Source of the DNA: an uncultured bacterium | GTDB lineage: Bacteria; Cyanobacteriota; Vampirovibrionia; Gastranaerophilales; Gastranaerophilaceae | Direction of reading: 5' to 3' | Assembly (NCBI GenBank): GCA_949284985.1 | Contig: CASDWY010000024.1 | Location: 1-64,000 of the forward strand | Length of the DNA stretch: 64,000 bases | In this document: one piece after another, positions 7,872 through 17,527 of the stretch | Layout of the letters: each line of letters opens with the position of its first letter | Position numbering within the stretch: the stretch's first letter is position 1 | Position numbers and translations under genes: made by a program | Notes under the pieces: model-generated | What the model was told of the DNA's origin: nothing | Databases searched by the model: none | What the model saw: only the letters and a program-made list of their open reading frames with translations

Positions 7872-9298
7872 ATATATACAACTCGTATTCAGGCAAAGTA
7901 GAAGAATTTTCACCAATAGAACAAAATAAAGTCAAAATGTATGTTTGTGGTCCAACAGTATATGATCACCCACATCTTGGGCATGCAAGATGCTATATAA
8001 CTTGGGATGTTTTATACAGATATTTAAAATTTTTAGGCTACGACGTAACATACTGCCGCAACGTAACAGATGTTGATGATAAAATTCTTGCTAAATCAGA
8101 AAAAGAAAAAATTTCACCAGATGATGTTGCAAAAAAATACTATGATATTTTTTCTGATGCTATGAAAAAATTAAATAATTTAAAACCAGATATAGAACCA
8201 TTTGCAACAAAAACCCTAGGCGAAATGATAGCAATAATAAAACTTTTAATTGAAAAAGGCTATGCGTACGAATCTGATGGAGACGTATATTTTAGAGTTA
8301 AAAAATTCCCTAAATATGGTCAACTTAGCAAACAACCTATTGACGATTTAATTGCAGGGGCAAGGGTGGAGGCTTCTACAAAAAAAGAAGACGTGCTTGA
8401 TTTTGCGCTGTGGAAAAAAGACGAAAAACATGGTTACAAAAGCCCTTGGGGTATAGGTCGTCCCGGATGGCATATAGAATGCTCAGCAATGGCACGCAAA
8501 TATTTAAATAAAAGTATTGATATTCACGCCGGAGGAGCAGACCTGCTTTTCCCTCATCACGAAAATGAAATTGCTCAGTCAGAATGCGCAAACGACTGTC
8601 AATTTGCAAAATACTGGTTGCATAATGGATTTGTAACTATAAACAAAGAAAAAATGTCTAAATCTTTAGGTAATTTCCTAACTATAAGTGATGTGCTTAA
8701 AAACTATAATGCTAACACCATTAGACTATTTATTCTCACAAATCATTATAGAATGCCGGTTGAATTTTCTGATGAATCTTTAAATGCAGCTAAAGCAGGT
8801 GCCCAAAGATTACAAAATGCTGTTAACAATGTTATTCCATTTATCGGTAAAAATAATATCAATAAATCATATGACGAAAAAGCTATTGACAAATTTAAAA
8901 CCGCAATGAACGATGATTTAAATACTGCCAAAGCGCTTTCGGTATTATTTGATTTGGCAAATTTTGCAAATAAAGCAAAAGATGAAAATAACAAATCTGA
9001 TGCAGAAAAAAATATTTCAACCATGCTTAAATTAGCAGAAGTACTTGGATTTGATTTTTCAAATATAGAAATTGATAACAATACATTATTTGAAAAACTT
9101 TCACCAATATTAAATGAATTTGATTTTTTAAATGGAATTGAAGAACCAAAACAAATTATTGAAAAAATCATAAAAGTACGTAACCAAGCTAGAGAAGAAA
9201 AAAATTGGGAAACAGCTGATTTTATAAGAACTACTCTAGCTAAAGTAAATGTAAGCCTAAAAGATACCAAAGAAGGCACTTTTTGGGAACTTAAATAA
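7865..9298 (+). CDS. cysS: Cysteinyl-tRNA synthetase
   Basis: A 477-residue class I synthetase that charges tRNA-Cys. The HIGH signature appears as HLGH (residues 37-40) after CGPTVYDHP. The zinc site includes Cys28 and the GWHIECSAM and HHENEIAQSE blocks. The KMSKS loop is KMSKSLGNF (near 263). The C-terminal anticodon-binding helical region includes RNQAREEKNWETADFIR, a CysS hallmark. Length is normal. The ATG overlaps the end of the Clp-N gene, and the ferredoxin gene follows 78 bases after. Confidence 0.97.
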   Translation: MLNIYNSYSGKVEEFSPIEQNKVKMYVCGPTVYDHPHLGHARCYITWDVLYRYLKFLGYDVTYCRNVTDVDDKILAKSEKEKISPDDVAKKYYDIFSDAMKKLNNLKPDIEPFATKTLGEMIAIIKLLIEKGYAYESDGDVYFRVKKFPKYGQLSKQPIDDLIAGARVEASTKKEDVLDFALWKKDEKHGYKSPWGIGRPGWHIECSAMARKYLNKSIDIHAGGADLLFPHHENEIAQSECANDCQFAKYWLHNGFVTINKEKMSKSLGNFLTISDVLKNYNANTIRLFILTNHYRMPVEFSDESLNAAKAGAQRLQNAVNNVIPFIGKNNINKSYDEKAIDKFKTAMNDDLNTAKALSVLFDLANFANKAKDENNKSDAEKNISTMLKLAEVLGFDFSNIEIDNNTLFEKLSPILNEFDFLNGIEEPKQIIEKIIKVRNQAREEKNWETADFIRTTLAKVNVSLKDTKEGTFWELK

Positions 9299-9376
9299 TT
9301 GCTTTAATTTTTTGGATTTTTATGTATAATAAAAATACCAAATGGTGGTGAATAAATTAACTTAAAGGAGAACAAA

Positions 9377-9553
9377 ATGAAAGTAAAAGTTACAGATGAT
9401 TGCATTTCATGCGGTGCTTGCGAATCAATTTGCGACGCAGTATTCACAATTGAAGATAAAGCTGTTGTTAACGAAGCAGCAGTTGCTGACAACGAAGATT
9501 GTGTTAAAGAAGCAGCAGAAGCTTGCCCTGTTAGCGCTATTGTTGTTGAATAG
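9377..9553 (+). CDS. [4Fe-4S] ferredoxin, single-cluster type
   Basis: A 58-residue electron carrier. Cys9, Cys12, Cys15 and Cys50 (the last in an AEACPVSAIVVE end) fit the four ligands of one [4Fe-4S] cluster. Cys19 and Cys42 stand where some single-cluster ferredoxins (Thermotoga and Desulfovibrio type) have a disulfide. The rest is acidic, as expected for a ferredoxin. AAAGGAG precedes the ATG. A strong terminator follows at 9567-9597, so it can be a stand-alone unit or the last gene after cysS. In a fermenter it would probably serve pyruvate:ferredoxin oxidoreductase or hydrogenase (inference). Confidence 0.93.
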   Translation: MKVKVTDDCISCGACESICDAVFTIEDKAVVNEAAVADNEDCVKEAAEACPVSAIVVE

Positions 9554-9566
9554 TTTGTTAAACAAT

Positions 9567-9597
9567 AAAAAGCGCCTAGTTAGCTAGGCGCTTTTTG
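9567..9597 (+). terminator. Intrinsic terminator after ferredoxin
   Basis: Hairpin AGCGCCTAG-TTAG-CTAGGCGCT (9571-9592) followed by a T run: a perfect 9-bp stem. Confidence 0.9.
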
Positions 9598-9671
9598 CTG
9601 TTTAATTTCCCAAATGCTGTATTAATACAAACATTTAAAATTTTGAAAAATTATTTTACACTACACTACAA

Positions 9672-9700
9672 TTGTGCATAAACTGCCTTAAAGGTATAAT
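9672..9700 (+). promoter_or_regulatory. Promoter placed for a leaderless nth transcript
   Basis: TTGTGC (9672-9677), a 17-base spacer and a perfect TATAAT (9695-9700). The -10 box ends exactly 6 bases before the nth ATG, so transcription would start at or next to the A of ATG. Confidence 0.65.
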
Positions 9701-9706
9701 TAAGTC

Positions 9707-10333
9707 ATGATAGATAATATAGTAAAAAATTTAAAAAATGATAATACCCCAAGAACAGATTTTGTACAGCTTATGGAACAATTTAAAGATCCATTTTTAG
9801 TTCTAATAGCTTGTATTTTAAGTTTGCGAACAAACGATAAAACAACTTATCCTGCGACATTGCGCATGCTTAAACTTGGGAAAACACCCGAAGACTTCCT
9901 AAAAGTTTCAGAAGAAGAACTTGCCAAAGCTATTTATCCTGTAGGATTTTACAAAAATAAAGCCAAACAAATTTTAGAAATATCAAAAACTATCGTTGAA
10001 AAATATAACTCAAAAGTGCCTGAAAGCATTGAAGAAATGACAAAATTCAAAGGAGTTGGCAGAAAAACAGCCAACCTCGTTATGGCAAAAGGATTTGGTA
10101 AACCTGCAATTTGTGTAGATGTTCATGTTCATAGAATATGCAATCGCCTTGGTTATGTAAAAACAAAAGAACCAAACGAAACAGAAATGGTATTAAGGAA
10201 CAAACTACCTGTTAAATATTGGATGGATTTTAACACTTTGCTCGTTACACATGGACAAAACATTTGCAAACCACAACGACCCAATTGCTCTATTTGTTCT
10301 ATAAATAAATACTGTAAAAAACTAATAAAATAG
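9707..10333 (+). CDS. nth: Endonuclease III (DNA glycosylase/AP lyase)
   Basis: A 208-residue base-excision repair enzyme for oxidised pyrimidines. The helix-hairpin-helix is [11 protein letters not shown] with the catalytic Lys, followed by the catalytic Asp in [11 protein letters not shown]. The C-terminal [4Fe-4S] loop has the C-X6-C-X2-C-X5-C spacing ([17 protein letters not shown]). Length is normal for the family. There is no Shine-Dalgarno sequence; TATAAT sits 6 bases before ATG, suggesting leaderless expression. Confidence 0.95.
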   Translation: MIDNIVKNLKNDNTPRTDFVQLMEQFKDPFLVLIACILSLRTNDKTTYPATLRMLKLGKTPEDFLKVSEEELAKAIYPVGFYKNKAKQILEISKTIVEKYNSKVPESIEEMTKFKGVGRKTANLVMAKGFGKPAICVDVHVHRICNRLGYVKTKEPNETEMVLRNKLPVKYWMDFNTLLVTHGQNICKPQRPNCSICSINKYCKKLIK

Positions 10334-10382
10334 ACTTTTAACCAGATATAAAGTATAATTATTAGAAAAAAATGGAGGCATT

Positions 10383-11444
10383 ATGCAAGAATTAAAAGAA
10401 AGAATTACTATAAAAAATATAATATTTTTTGTATTAATTATTTTTGTTATTAAATTCATTATAACAGTAAAAGCATTAGCACTTCTGGTTTTTGCATCTT
10501 TTGTTATTGCCGCATCTTTAAACCCGCTTGTTGATAAATTACAGAAATATATGAAACGCTCAATTGCAACAACACTTTCACTGATAACATTTTTTACTGT
10601 AGTAATTGGTGCTTTCGTACCTTTAGGAATAATTTTGCTTGAAGAAATTAATGTAATAATCTCCGAGTTACCACAAAAAATTACAGCCATCCAAGAATTT
10701 ATAGCAACAAAAACATTTTTAGGAACAAAATTATCCACCTTTATAGACACCTCAAACATACCGGAACCCTCAACAGAACTAATAGGCAATACCATTCAAA
10801 AAGCGATTTCTGCCTCAGTAAGCGTTGTCGGAGCTTTTGCCATAATGTTTATTATAGCAATGATAGTTTTCTATATGCTCAATGACAAATCACAAATGAG
10901 AAACTGGTTTTTAAGCTTATTTCCGCAAGATATAAGAAACAAGGCGGCAACAGTTGCATCTGCAATAACAACAAAAGTAGGAGGTTTTGTAATTGCACAA
11001 AGTACATCAATGCTTTCAGTAGGCATAGTAACTGCGCTTGGACTTATGCTTTTACAAGTTCCATATGCCCTTGCTCTTGGCTTAATCGCAGGAATTTTAG
11101 ATATCGTACCAATTGTTGGTCCTATTATCGCAACATTGTTAGCGGTCTCTGCGGCATATTCACAAGGCTGGGGAATCATAATCGGAGTTGTCGCCGTTTA
11201 TATAATTGCACAATGGATCTCTAATAATTTTATAAGACCACTAATTTTTGGTAAATTTATGGATTTACACCCGCTTGTTATTTTACTTTCATTTCTTGTA
11301 GCTGCTGAATTTTTAGATGTTTGGGGCGTTATTTTAGCTCCGGCAATAGCCGCCGTTTTAGCAGTTTTGTTTGATGAAGTCTACGTAAAACAAATTAACA
11401 AAGAAACTGTGGATCAACCGTCTGAAGCTATGGAGACAAAATAA
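10383..11444 (+). CDS. AI-2E/PerM family transporter
   Basis: A 353-residue inner-membrane protein with about seven to eight hydrophobic segments: two close together near residues 12-45, one near 60-85, a soluble part at 95-145, and a cluster from 150 to the end. The family block LGLIAGILDIVPIVGPIIATL (about 239-259) is clear, as are the FxxxxLRP-like motif ISNNFIRPLIFG and the late LHPLVILLSFLVAAEF. Family members export small molecules or act as ion antiporters; the substrate cannot be told. ATGGAGG gives the binding site. The pseudouridine synthase starts one base after its stop. Confidence 0.88.
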   Translation: MQELKERITIKNIIFFVLIIFVIKFIITVKALALLVFASFVIAASLNPLVDKLQKYMKRSIATTLSLITFFTVVIGAFVPLGIILLEEINVIISELPQKITAIQEFIATKTFLGTKLSTFIDTSNIPEPSTELIGNTIQKAISASVSVVGAFAIMFIIAMIVFYMLNDKSQMRNWFLSLFPQDIRNKAATVASAITTKVGGFVIAQSTSMLSVGIVTALGLMLLQVPYALALGLIAGILDIVPIVGPIIATLLAVSAAYSQGWGIIIGVVAVYIIAQWISNNFIRPLIFGKFMDLHPLVILLSFLVAAEFLDVWGVILAPAIAAVLAVLFDEVYVKQINKETVDQPSEAMETK

Positions 11445-11445
11445 T

Positions 11446-12192
11446 ATGACGGATAAAATAAGACTTAATAAATTTATTGCTTCTTGCGGCTTTTGCTCAA
11501 GAAGAAAAGCTGATGAATATATCCTTGCCAAAAGAGTCAAAGTTAACGGAAAAATTGTGGAAGAATTAGGTTTTACCATTACCTTGAAAGATAAAATATT
11601 TATTGATGACACACCTCTTTTAACCCAAAAACTTACTTACATCCGTTATTATAAACCGGCAGGCTACATTACAACTATGGATGATGAAAAAGGCAGAAAA
11701 ACAATCTATGATCTTCTCCCCAAAGAAGTTCATCATTTAAAACCAGTTGGCAGACTTGATAAAGATTCAACAGGACTCCTTATTATGACCAATGATGGTG
11801 ATTTAATAAATCAACTCACACACCCTTCAGTAAAAGTACCCAAAATATACCGTGTAGTTGCTCAAGGAAAAGTAAATCTTGAACACTTGCAAACTATGGC
11901 TAAAGGGATAGAAATTGAAAAAGGTCAGATTGCCTATGCTGACTCCCAAATCCTTGAATACGAAGGCAAAAACACTGTTCTTGAAATAATTCTCTACCAA
12001 GGACTAAACAGACAAATTAGAAAAATGCTCGATTTTATAGGCCATCCCGTTGTTTCACTTAAACGTATTTCTTGCGCAAATATTGACCTTTCCGGGCTCA
12101 AACGTGGACAGTTTAAATATTTAAAACCAAAACAAATTACTGACCTAAAAAATTATATAAAAAAACTGGAACAAAATACTAAACTTCAATAA
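11446..12192 (+). CDS. rRNA pseudouridine synthase, RsuA/RluB family
   Basis: A 248-residue enzyme. An N-terminal S4 RNA-binding domain (IRLNKFIASCGFCSRRKADEYI..) is followed by the RsuA/RluB catalytic domain with the Asp motif GRLDKDSTGLLIMTNDGDL (about residues 103-121) and the LNRQIRKM motif near 190. It modifies a uridine in 16S or 23S rRNA; RluB-like 23S rRNA activity is more likely but not certain from sequence. It probably shares a transcript with the PerM gene. Its 3' end overlaps the convergent small gene by 14 bases. Confidence 0.9.
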   Translation: MTDKIRLNKFIASCGFCSRRKADEYILAKRVKVNGKIVEELGFTITLKDKIFIDDTPLLTQKLTYIRYYKPAGYITTMDDEKGRKTIYDLLPKEVHHLKPVGRLDKDSTGLLIMTNDGDLINQLTHPSVKVPKIYRVVAQGKVNLEHLQTMAKGIEIEKGQIAYADSQILEYEGKNTVLEIILYQGLNRQIRKMLDFIGHPVVSLKRISCANIDLSGLKRGQFKYLKPKQITDLKNYIKKLEQNTKLQ

Positions 12193-12409
12193 ACAAACGT
12201 TGCCCTACAATATTAGGCTTTCCATTGTAGTATCCGGCAAAATAACCACCTTGCACAGGTTTATTTTTAGCATAAAATTCACTTTTTAGATTAGAAGAAG
12301 AAGAAATAAAAGGATTACCCAAAGACTTTGCAGACTCAAGTGCCGGAGACAAATTAACATTACCAACTGCTTGTGGCTGCATAAAAAAGTTTACAAGATT
12401 CATTGCCAT
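12179..12409 (-). CDS. Small conserved-looking protein of unknown function
   Basis: A 76-residue protein starting MAMNLVNFFMQPQ; AAGGAAG upstream of the ATG supports the start. It ends with an aromatic/Gly-rich stretch, GGYFAGYYNGKPNIVGQR. It has no signal peptide, no Cys and no membrane helix. I do not recognise a family. The 3' end overlaps the pseudouridine synthase gene tail to tail by 14 bases. It stands alone on this strand. Confidence 0.6.
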   Translation of the reverse strand: MAMNLVNFFMQPQAVGNVNLSPALESAKSLGNPFISSSSNLKSEFYAKNKPVQGGYFAGYYNGKPNIVGQRLFIEV

Positions 12410-12563
12410 AACATCTTCCTTTTATCACTACCCTTACTTCATGTATAAGGATGTTTGTGCATTAGTAATTTTATTATATCAAAATATTACAATATTGTTA
12501 CAAGTCTCACTAAAATTCAACCAAAAATATGAGTTCGCATGTTATACTTTGACTTGAATTATT

Positions 12564-13439
12564 ATGAATAATACAAAGCCAATAATTATAAAGTTTTTTA
12601 AAAATAATTTAATAAGCAGAATTAAATCCAAGCTAAATGCTGCTTATTTAAAATTTTTTCCAATAAAGCTTGGTGCCTCTTATTCAGTATGGGACGGAGA
12701 GGAACTTTTAGAATCCTCTATAAAAATAATAAGACCACACTGTGATTATATAAATGTTGTCTGGCAAAAAGTTTCTTGGAAAGGAGAACCTTGTAATGAC
12801 AATCTTGAAAGTCTCTTGTTAAATTTAAAATCAAAAGGCTTGATTGACGAAATAATCTTATTTGAACCCAACTTGAAACTTAAAACTCAGCAAAACGAAC
12901 TTAATAAAAGAAATTTAGGACTTAACGCTGCAAAAAAACAAAATTGTACACATTTTATGACAATAGATACAGACGAATTTTATAAACCAGATGAATTTAA
13001 AGCAGCAAAAGATTTTATTATAAAACACAATATTACACATAGTTTCTGTAATATTTATAATTACTACACTCAAAATTACAGAGAAGCTGATGTAGCAAAG
13101 TATTTTGTGCCATTCATTTACAAAATAAACAAATTCACAAAATTTAAGCTTAATGCATTCTCGTTTATGCCTTTTTTAGTTGATCCCACCAGACAAATTC
13201 CAATCAAACAATATAAAAAAATTTGCATGCTTTCTATGATTTGTATGCATCATTTCAGTTTTTTCAGAATAAATCTTGAGAAGAAATACAGAAACACCTC
13301 TGCTGAAATAAACGCAGAAAAAAAAGCAGAGTTTTTACAAATGACTAATCCATCAAACCTCGAAGCCCTTAAAGAAGCCGGCAAAATCATTTTTGTAAAA
13401 GACAATTTTAATATTAATATTAATAACTCTGGTAATTAA
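12564..13439 (+). CDS. Glycosyltransferase-like protein (GT-A fold)
   Basis: A 291-residue protein. After a basic N-terminus, residues 40-130 look like the nucleotide-binding half of a GT-A glycosyltransferase: KLGASYSVWDGEELLESSIKIIRP, later KRNLGLNAAKKQNCTHFMTIDTDEF. The IDTDEF stretch (about 133-138) gives a DxD motif for metal and nucleotide-sugar binding. Resemblance is to GT2-related enzymes; sugar and acceptor are unknown. It has no transmembrane segment, so it is cytoplasmic or peripheral. No clear ribosome binding site precedes the ATG. The riboflavin synthase gene follows after 25 bases. Confidence 0.7.
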   Translation: MNNTKPIIIKFFKNNLISRIKSKLNAAYLKFFPIKLGASYSVWDGEELLESSIKIIRPHCDYINVVWQKVSWKGEPCNDNLESLLLNLKSKGLIDEIILFEPNLKLKTQQNELNKRNLGLNAAKKQNCTHFMTIDTDEFYKPDEFKAAKDFIIKHNITHSFCNIYNYYTQNYREADVAKYFVPFIYKINKFTKFKLNAFSFMPFLVDPTRQIPIKQYKKICMLSMICMHHFSFFRINLEKKYRNTSAEINAEKKAEFLQMTNPSNLEALKEAGKIIFVKDNFNININNSGN

Positions 13440-13464
13440 TGTATTGTCATGATAAATTACAAAT

Positions 13465-14106
13465 ATGTTTACAGGTTTAATTGAAGAAACAGGTATATTA
13501 GAAAGCATACAGATAAACACATACGGCGCTGTTTTAACTATCAAATGCAATAAAATAACAAATGAACTCACCATAGGTGCAAGCATATCAATAAACGGTG
13601 CTTGTCATACAGTTATTGCATATACAAAAACTTCTTTTACCGTTCAAACAAGTAAAGAGACCCTAAATATAAGCAATTTTAAAAATCTAACCCCCGGAAC
13701 TTGCGTAAACCTTGAAAGAGCCATGAACTTAAATTCAAGACTTGATGGGCATCTAGTTTCCGGGCATATAGATGGAACTGCTGAATTTTTATATTCAAAA
13801 GCAGATGGTTTTTCTAATAAATTATTTTTTAAAACAACACCCCAATTAGCTAAATACATAATTTATAAAGGATCAATTACAATTAACGGAATAAGCCTCA
13901 CCATAGCGTATATTGAAAATGAAGTATTTGCTGTAGAGATTATTCCACATACAATGGAACAAACTAACCTTAAAGAACTTAACTCCGGTGATATTGTAAA
14001 CATCGAAACGGATATGATTGCCAAATATGTTGAAAAATTTTTACAAGTGGGCAATAATACTACTAAGATAACAAAAAGTTTTTTAGAAGAAAACGGTTTT
14101 CTATAA
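13465..14106 (+). CDS. ribE: Riboflavin synthase alpha chain
   Basis: A 213-residue enzyme that makes riboflavin from two molecules of dimethylribityl-lumazine. It begins MFTGLIEETG, the family N-terminus, and has two lumazine-binding repeats (about 1-95 and 96-200), with RLDGHLVSGHIDG opening the second and INGISLTIA inside it. Length is normal. ribBA follows 28 bases downstream. The ribD and ribH genes are not in the window, and I find no FMN riboswitch in the 25 bases upstream. Confidence 0.95.
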   Translation: MFTGLIEETGILESIQINTYGAVLTIKCNKITNELTIGASISINGACHTVIAYTKTSFTVQTSKETLNISNFKNLTPGTCVNLERAMNLNSRLDGHLVSGHIDGTAEFLYSKADGFSNKLFFKTTPQLAKYIIYKGSITINGISLTIAYIENEVFAVEIIPHTMEQTNLKELNSGDIVNIETDMIAKYVEKFLQVGNNTTKITKSFLEENGFL

Positions 14107-14134
14107 AAGAAAACAAATATAGTCAGGAAATAAA

Positions 14135-15376
14135 ATGGAAAAAGATAACACAAATAAAGAAAAAATTTTCAATACTGTAGAAGAAGCAATTGAAGATTTT
14201 AAACAAGGCAAAATCATTATAATAGCAGACGACGAAGATCGTGAAAATGAAGGTGACGCAATATGTGCTGCAGAAAAGATTACGCCGGAAATTACAAACT
14301 TTATGGCAACAAAATGTCGTGGTCTCACTTGTATGCCAATAACTCAAGAAAAAGCTGAGCAACTTAATTTATCAGAAATGGTCAGCAATAACACTGACGT
14401 AAAAGGCACAGCCTTTACTCAAAGTATTGATGCCGATCCGAAATACGGTGTTACAACAGGGATTTCTGCATATGACCGCGCCAAAACAATAGAAGTTGCT
14501 TGTGCAAATGACGCACGTCCAAATGACTTACGCAGACCAGGGCACATTTTTCCACTCATTGCTAAAAAAGGCGGCGTTTTAAAACGAGCAGGACACACTG
14601 AAGCCGCTGTTGATTTAGCTAAGCTCGCAGGTTTAACTCCGGCAGGGGTTCTTTGCGAAATTCTTAATGATGATGGGAAAATGGCACGCCGTGATGATTT
14701 AAGAAAATTTGCAGATAAATATAATTTAAAATTTATCACTGTAGCACAACTCATAAAATATAGGATAGCAACAGAAAATTTTGTTAGCAGAGAAGCTATT
14801 GCTAATTTACCGACACAATACGGAGACTTTAAGATATACGGATACAAGGACCATCTTTCAGGTATAGACCAAGTTGCCCTTGTTAAAGAAGATGACTCCG
14901 ATAAAATCCCATTAATAAGAATGCACTCAGAATGCCTTACAGGTGATACTTTTGGAAGCCTAAAATGCGACTGCAACAGCCAATTGCATGCCGCTATGAA
15001 AATGATAAATGACTATGGTAAAGGTGCTGTTGTTTATTTAAGAGGGCATGAAGGCAGAGGAATAGGTCTTATTAACAAAATTAAAGCTTACGCACTTCAA
15101 GAATGCGGTCAAGATACTATAGAAGCAAATATATCTCTCGGGTTCCCATCTGATTTGCGTGATTATGGGATTGGCGCTCAAATTCTCAGAGATTTAGGGT
15201 ATAATAAATTTAAACTAATCACTAATAACCCTAAAAAAATTATAGGTCTTGAAGGTTACGGTTTGGAAATAGTTGAAAGAGTTCAAGTTGCTTCCTGCGT
15301 AACTCCTTACAATGAAAAATACCTCCACACTAAAAAAGAAAGAATGCACCATTTACTAGGAAATGAGGTTCATTAA
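14135..15376 (+). CDS. ribBA: Bifunctional DHBP synthase / GTP cyclohydrolase II
   Basis: A 413-residue fusion that supplies both precursors of the riboflavin pathway. Residues 10-205 are 3,4-dihydroxy-2-butanone-4-phosphate synthase ([34 protein letters not shown]). Residues 210-405 are GTP cyclohydrolase II with the zinc ligands in [16 protein letters not shown] and the catalytic [11 protein letters not shown]. All hallmark residues are present, so both activities should be intact. AGGA precedes the ATG. The stop overlaps the next start (TAATG). Confidence 0.96.
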   Translation: MEKDNTNKEKIFNTVEEAIEDFKQGKIIIIADDEDRENEGDAICAAEKITPEITNFMATKCRGLTCMPITQEKAEQLNLSEMVSNNTDVKGTAFTQSIDADPKYGVTTGISAYDRAKTIEVACANDARPNDLRRPGHIFPLIAKKGGVLKRAGHTEAAVDLAKLAGLTPAGVLCEILNDDGKMARRDDLRKFADKYNLKFITVAQLIKYRIATENFVSREAIANLPTQYGDFKIYGYKDHLSGIDQVALVKEDDSDKIPLIRMHSECLTGDTFGSLKCDCNSQLHAAMKMINDYGKGAVVYLRGHEGRGIGLINKIKAYALQECGQDTIEANISLGFPSDLRDYGIGAQILRDLGYNKFKLITNNPKKIIGLEGYGLEIVERVQVASCVTPYNEKYLHTKKERMHHLLGNEVH

Positions 15377-16377
15377 TGGCTAATATTATGATTTATAAAA
15401 CTGAAAATCTTAAACCCGAGCATTATAAAATTTTTGCCGGAGTTTATAATGATTTCTATAATAAAGCTAAAACCGAATATAAATTTGAACTTGACCCACT
15501 TACTTGCGAAGAATTTTGTAAAGCTGTTGAAGATGAATTATTCCAATGTATAATTCTTACCGAAGAAGAAATTCCAACTGCTTTCCTAGCAGCAACTACC
15601 GTAATTTCAGATTCTATAGAACTAAATATAATTCATTGCCTTGGAGAAGAAAATCTTATTCCTAAGAAAAAAGTTCTTCTTGAAAGATTTCTTGAAGAAA
15701 ATAAAGAGTTGATAAAACAAAAAACTACAACCTATCCGCTTCTTGGAAAACAAGATGATTTTGTATGCGATATTACTCATTATGGTTTTAAACTAGTCGG
15801 TCTTGCCGTTGTAAGGTTTATGTTTGATGATATTTCCAGCATTGCTGTGCTAAAAAATACCACCCATAATAATCTACCTGAAGGTTATTCAATAGCAAAC
15901 TGGTCTGAAGAATATTCAACTACTGCGGCTCAAATCATTAATGAATCCTTCAAAACAGCTTCAGATGCACTTTTTGATCCAAGATTTCTAACAAAAGAAG
16001 GTTGTGAAGACGTTGTTGGAAAAATTCTTGATGGAACATACGGTGAATTTTTACCCCAAGCAACAAAAATAATTTTATATAACAAAGAAATAGTTGGAAT
16101 ATGCTTTGTAAACATTACTGGCGGTCTCATTGCTAATATTCCTTTAGTAGGAATTCTTCCTAAGCATCAGAAAAAAGGCTTGGGCAAAGCCCTAGTTCAT
16201 GCTGCTGTAGAAGAAAGCTTTGAATTAAAACAAAAAGGACTTTTAAACATATCAGAAATAAACGCAAGCGTTGAAACAGATAATTTTGGCGCAATTAAAA
16301 TGTATAGATACACCGGTTTTAAAGAAGATTATCATTATCCACAAGCATATTTACCGGCTGGTGCAAATAGAAACTAA
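15376..16377 (+). CDS. GNAT-family N-acetyltransferase, two-domain
   Basis: A 333-residue protein. The C-terminal half has the acetyl-CoA-binding GNAT core: VGILPKHQKKGLGKALVHAAV (the Q/RxxGxG/A motif as KKGLGKA, near 270), then SVETDNFGAIKMYRYTGFKE. The N-terminal half (1-165) looks like a second, degenerate GNAT-like domain. The substrate is unknown. Its ATG overlaps the ribBA stop by one base, so it is translationally coupled to riboflavin synthesis, though a functional link is not shown. Confidence 0.82.
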   Translation: MANIMIYKTENLKPEHYKIFAGVYNDFYNKAKTEYKFELDPLTCEEFCKAVEDELFQCIILTEEEIPTAFLAATTVISDSIELNIIHCLGEENLIPKKKVLLERFLEENKELIKQKTTTYPLLGKQDDFVCDITHYGFKLVGLAVVRFMFDDISSIAVLKNTTHNNLPEGYSIANWSEEYSTTAAQIINESFKTASDALFDPRFLTKEGCEDVVGKILDGTYGEFLPQATKIILYNKEIVGICFVNITGGLIANIPLVGILPKHQKKGLGKALVHAAVEESFELKQKGLLNISEINASVETDNFGAIKMYRYTGFKEDYHYPQAYLPAGANRN

Positions 16378-16526
16378 CTTCTTTTATACATAAACCAAGC
16401 ATAATATATAAAGTGAATTATCCCAAAACTTGCTTCAGCCAAAAATTTGAAATATAAGATATATTTTACAGAGCAAACTAATAATTTATGCAATTGAGTT
16501 AATAATTAAAAAATTCACAAATTTTA

Positions 16527-17330
16527 TTAACTATTTTCATAAGACCACCTGTCTTTGATTTTTGGCTTAATTTCTTCCAAAAAATCAAATGTGGTTTGAA
16601 CTAGTGCATCTTCTGTTTTTTTATCAGAAACATTTTTCACACCAACAGTTGAAACAGATTTTTTCAATGGGGTATCAGGCGGATCAACCGAAACAGCTTT
16701 TATTACTGGCGGTTTATACTTGCTTATATTACTCGCTGTACTAATTTCAATATCTACAAGCTTTAATTTGCCTTTACAATTTTCTACAATCAAATCAATG
16801 CCCAACTCATCTCCCAATTCGTTAAACACCTTATTCTTTGGATTATTAACAATTTTTTTACTAACAGTATCCTTAAAAAGATTTGAATCAAGTTTTTGAG
16901 AATAAAATTTTGCGCCCAAAGTTCTTACATTTTCTGCATCCGCACCGGTTAATAAATATCTTTTAAAATCAGAGCGTGTTCCTATTACAGTAGAAGCAAC
17001 AATAGGTTTGGACATATTAAAATCGCTAATTGCACTTGCCAGTTTATGAAGCAACTTAACATCTTTTAAATTTGATATTTTATGAGCCAAACTCTTATAT
17101 ACCCCTATAACTCCTTTATCTTTATTAGTTAATGGAGAAAAATAAATATCACCGTTAGAAAGAACATTTCGCAAAACAACTCTGGATAAAACTGCCGAAC
17201 CAAAAGTCGGATGGTTGTGGGAAATACTTTGCAATTTAATACTTGCAAAATTATTTCTTGATTTTCCAAAATTTTTATGACGTTGCATAAAATTACCGCT
17301 AATTTGATCTGTTTTAATAATATTCACCAT
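16527..17330 (-). CDS. Hypothetical protein, 267 residues
   Basis: The start at 17330 is supported by AGGTGAAAG just upstream; an upstream ATG at 17405 in frame lacks a site. No signal peptide or membrane segment is visible. The N-terminal 50 residues are basic and include HPTFGSAVL. Residues 165-210 (FNELGDELGIDLIVENC...) look folded, and the C-terminus is low-complexity with Pro/Lys/Ser. I recognise no family. It is monocistronic, facing away from efp. Confidence 0.55.
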   Translation of the reverse strand: MVNIIKTDQISGNFMQRHKNFGKSRNNFASIKLQSISHNHPTFGSAVLSRVVLRNVLSNGDIYFSPLTNKDKGVIGVYKSLAHKISNLKDVKLLHKLASAISDFNMSKPIVASTVIGTRSDFKRYLLTGADAENVRTLGAKFYSQKLDSNLFKDTVSKKIVNNPKNKVFNELGDELGIDLIVENCKGKLKLVDIEISTASNISKYKPPVIKAVSVDPPDTPLKKSVSTVGVKNVSDKKTEDALVQTTFDFLEEIKPKIKDRWSYENS

Positions 17331-17527
17331 ACTTTCACCTAAAAAAATTAACTTTATTTTGACAAATTTTTTAAAATACGTCAAATATCTGTTTTCCTTA
17401 ACCAAAATTCCTAAATTTTTTTTATTGCTGTTTGCTAAATAAATATTACAAAAACGTTAGAATTATGAAAAATTGTCTATATTTGTGATAAAATTTGATG
17501 TCATATAAGTATAATAAGGATTTTAAT

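Noticed and set aside
8746-9279. 177-codon minus-strand ORF
   Set aside because: It lies wholly inside cysS on the other strand, with Ser/Phe/Leu-rich content typical of an antisense frame in AT-rich DNA.
9396-9587. 63-codon plus-strand ORF rich in Leu/Lys/Gln
   Set aside because: It is an out-of-frame shadow of the ferredoxin gene at 9377-9553, which has the Cys ligands and a ribosome binding site.
10322-10795. 157-codon minus-strand ORF
   Set aside because: It is antisense to the AI-2E/PerM transporter gene, with no binding site and no family resemblance.
13440-13464. FMN riboswitch expected before riboflavin genes
   Set aside because: Only 25 bases separate ribE from the preceding gene, and no conserved FMN-aptamer elements are seen there.
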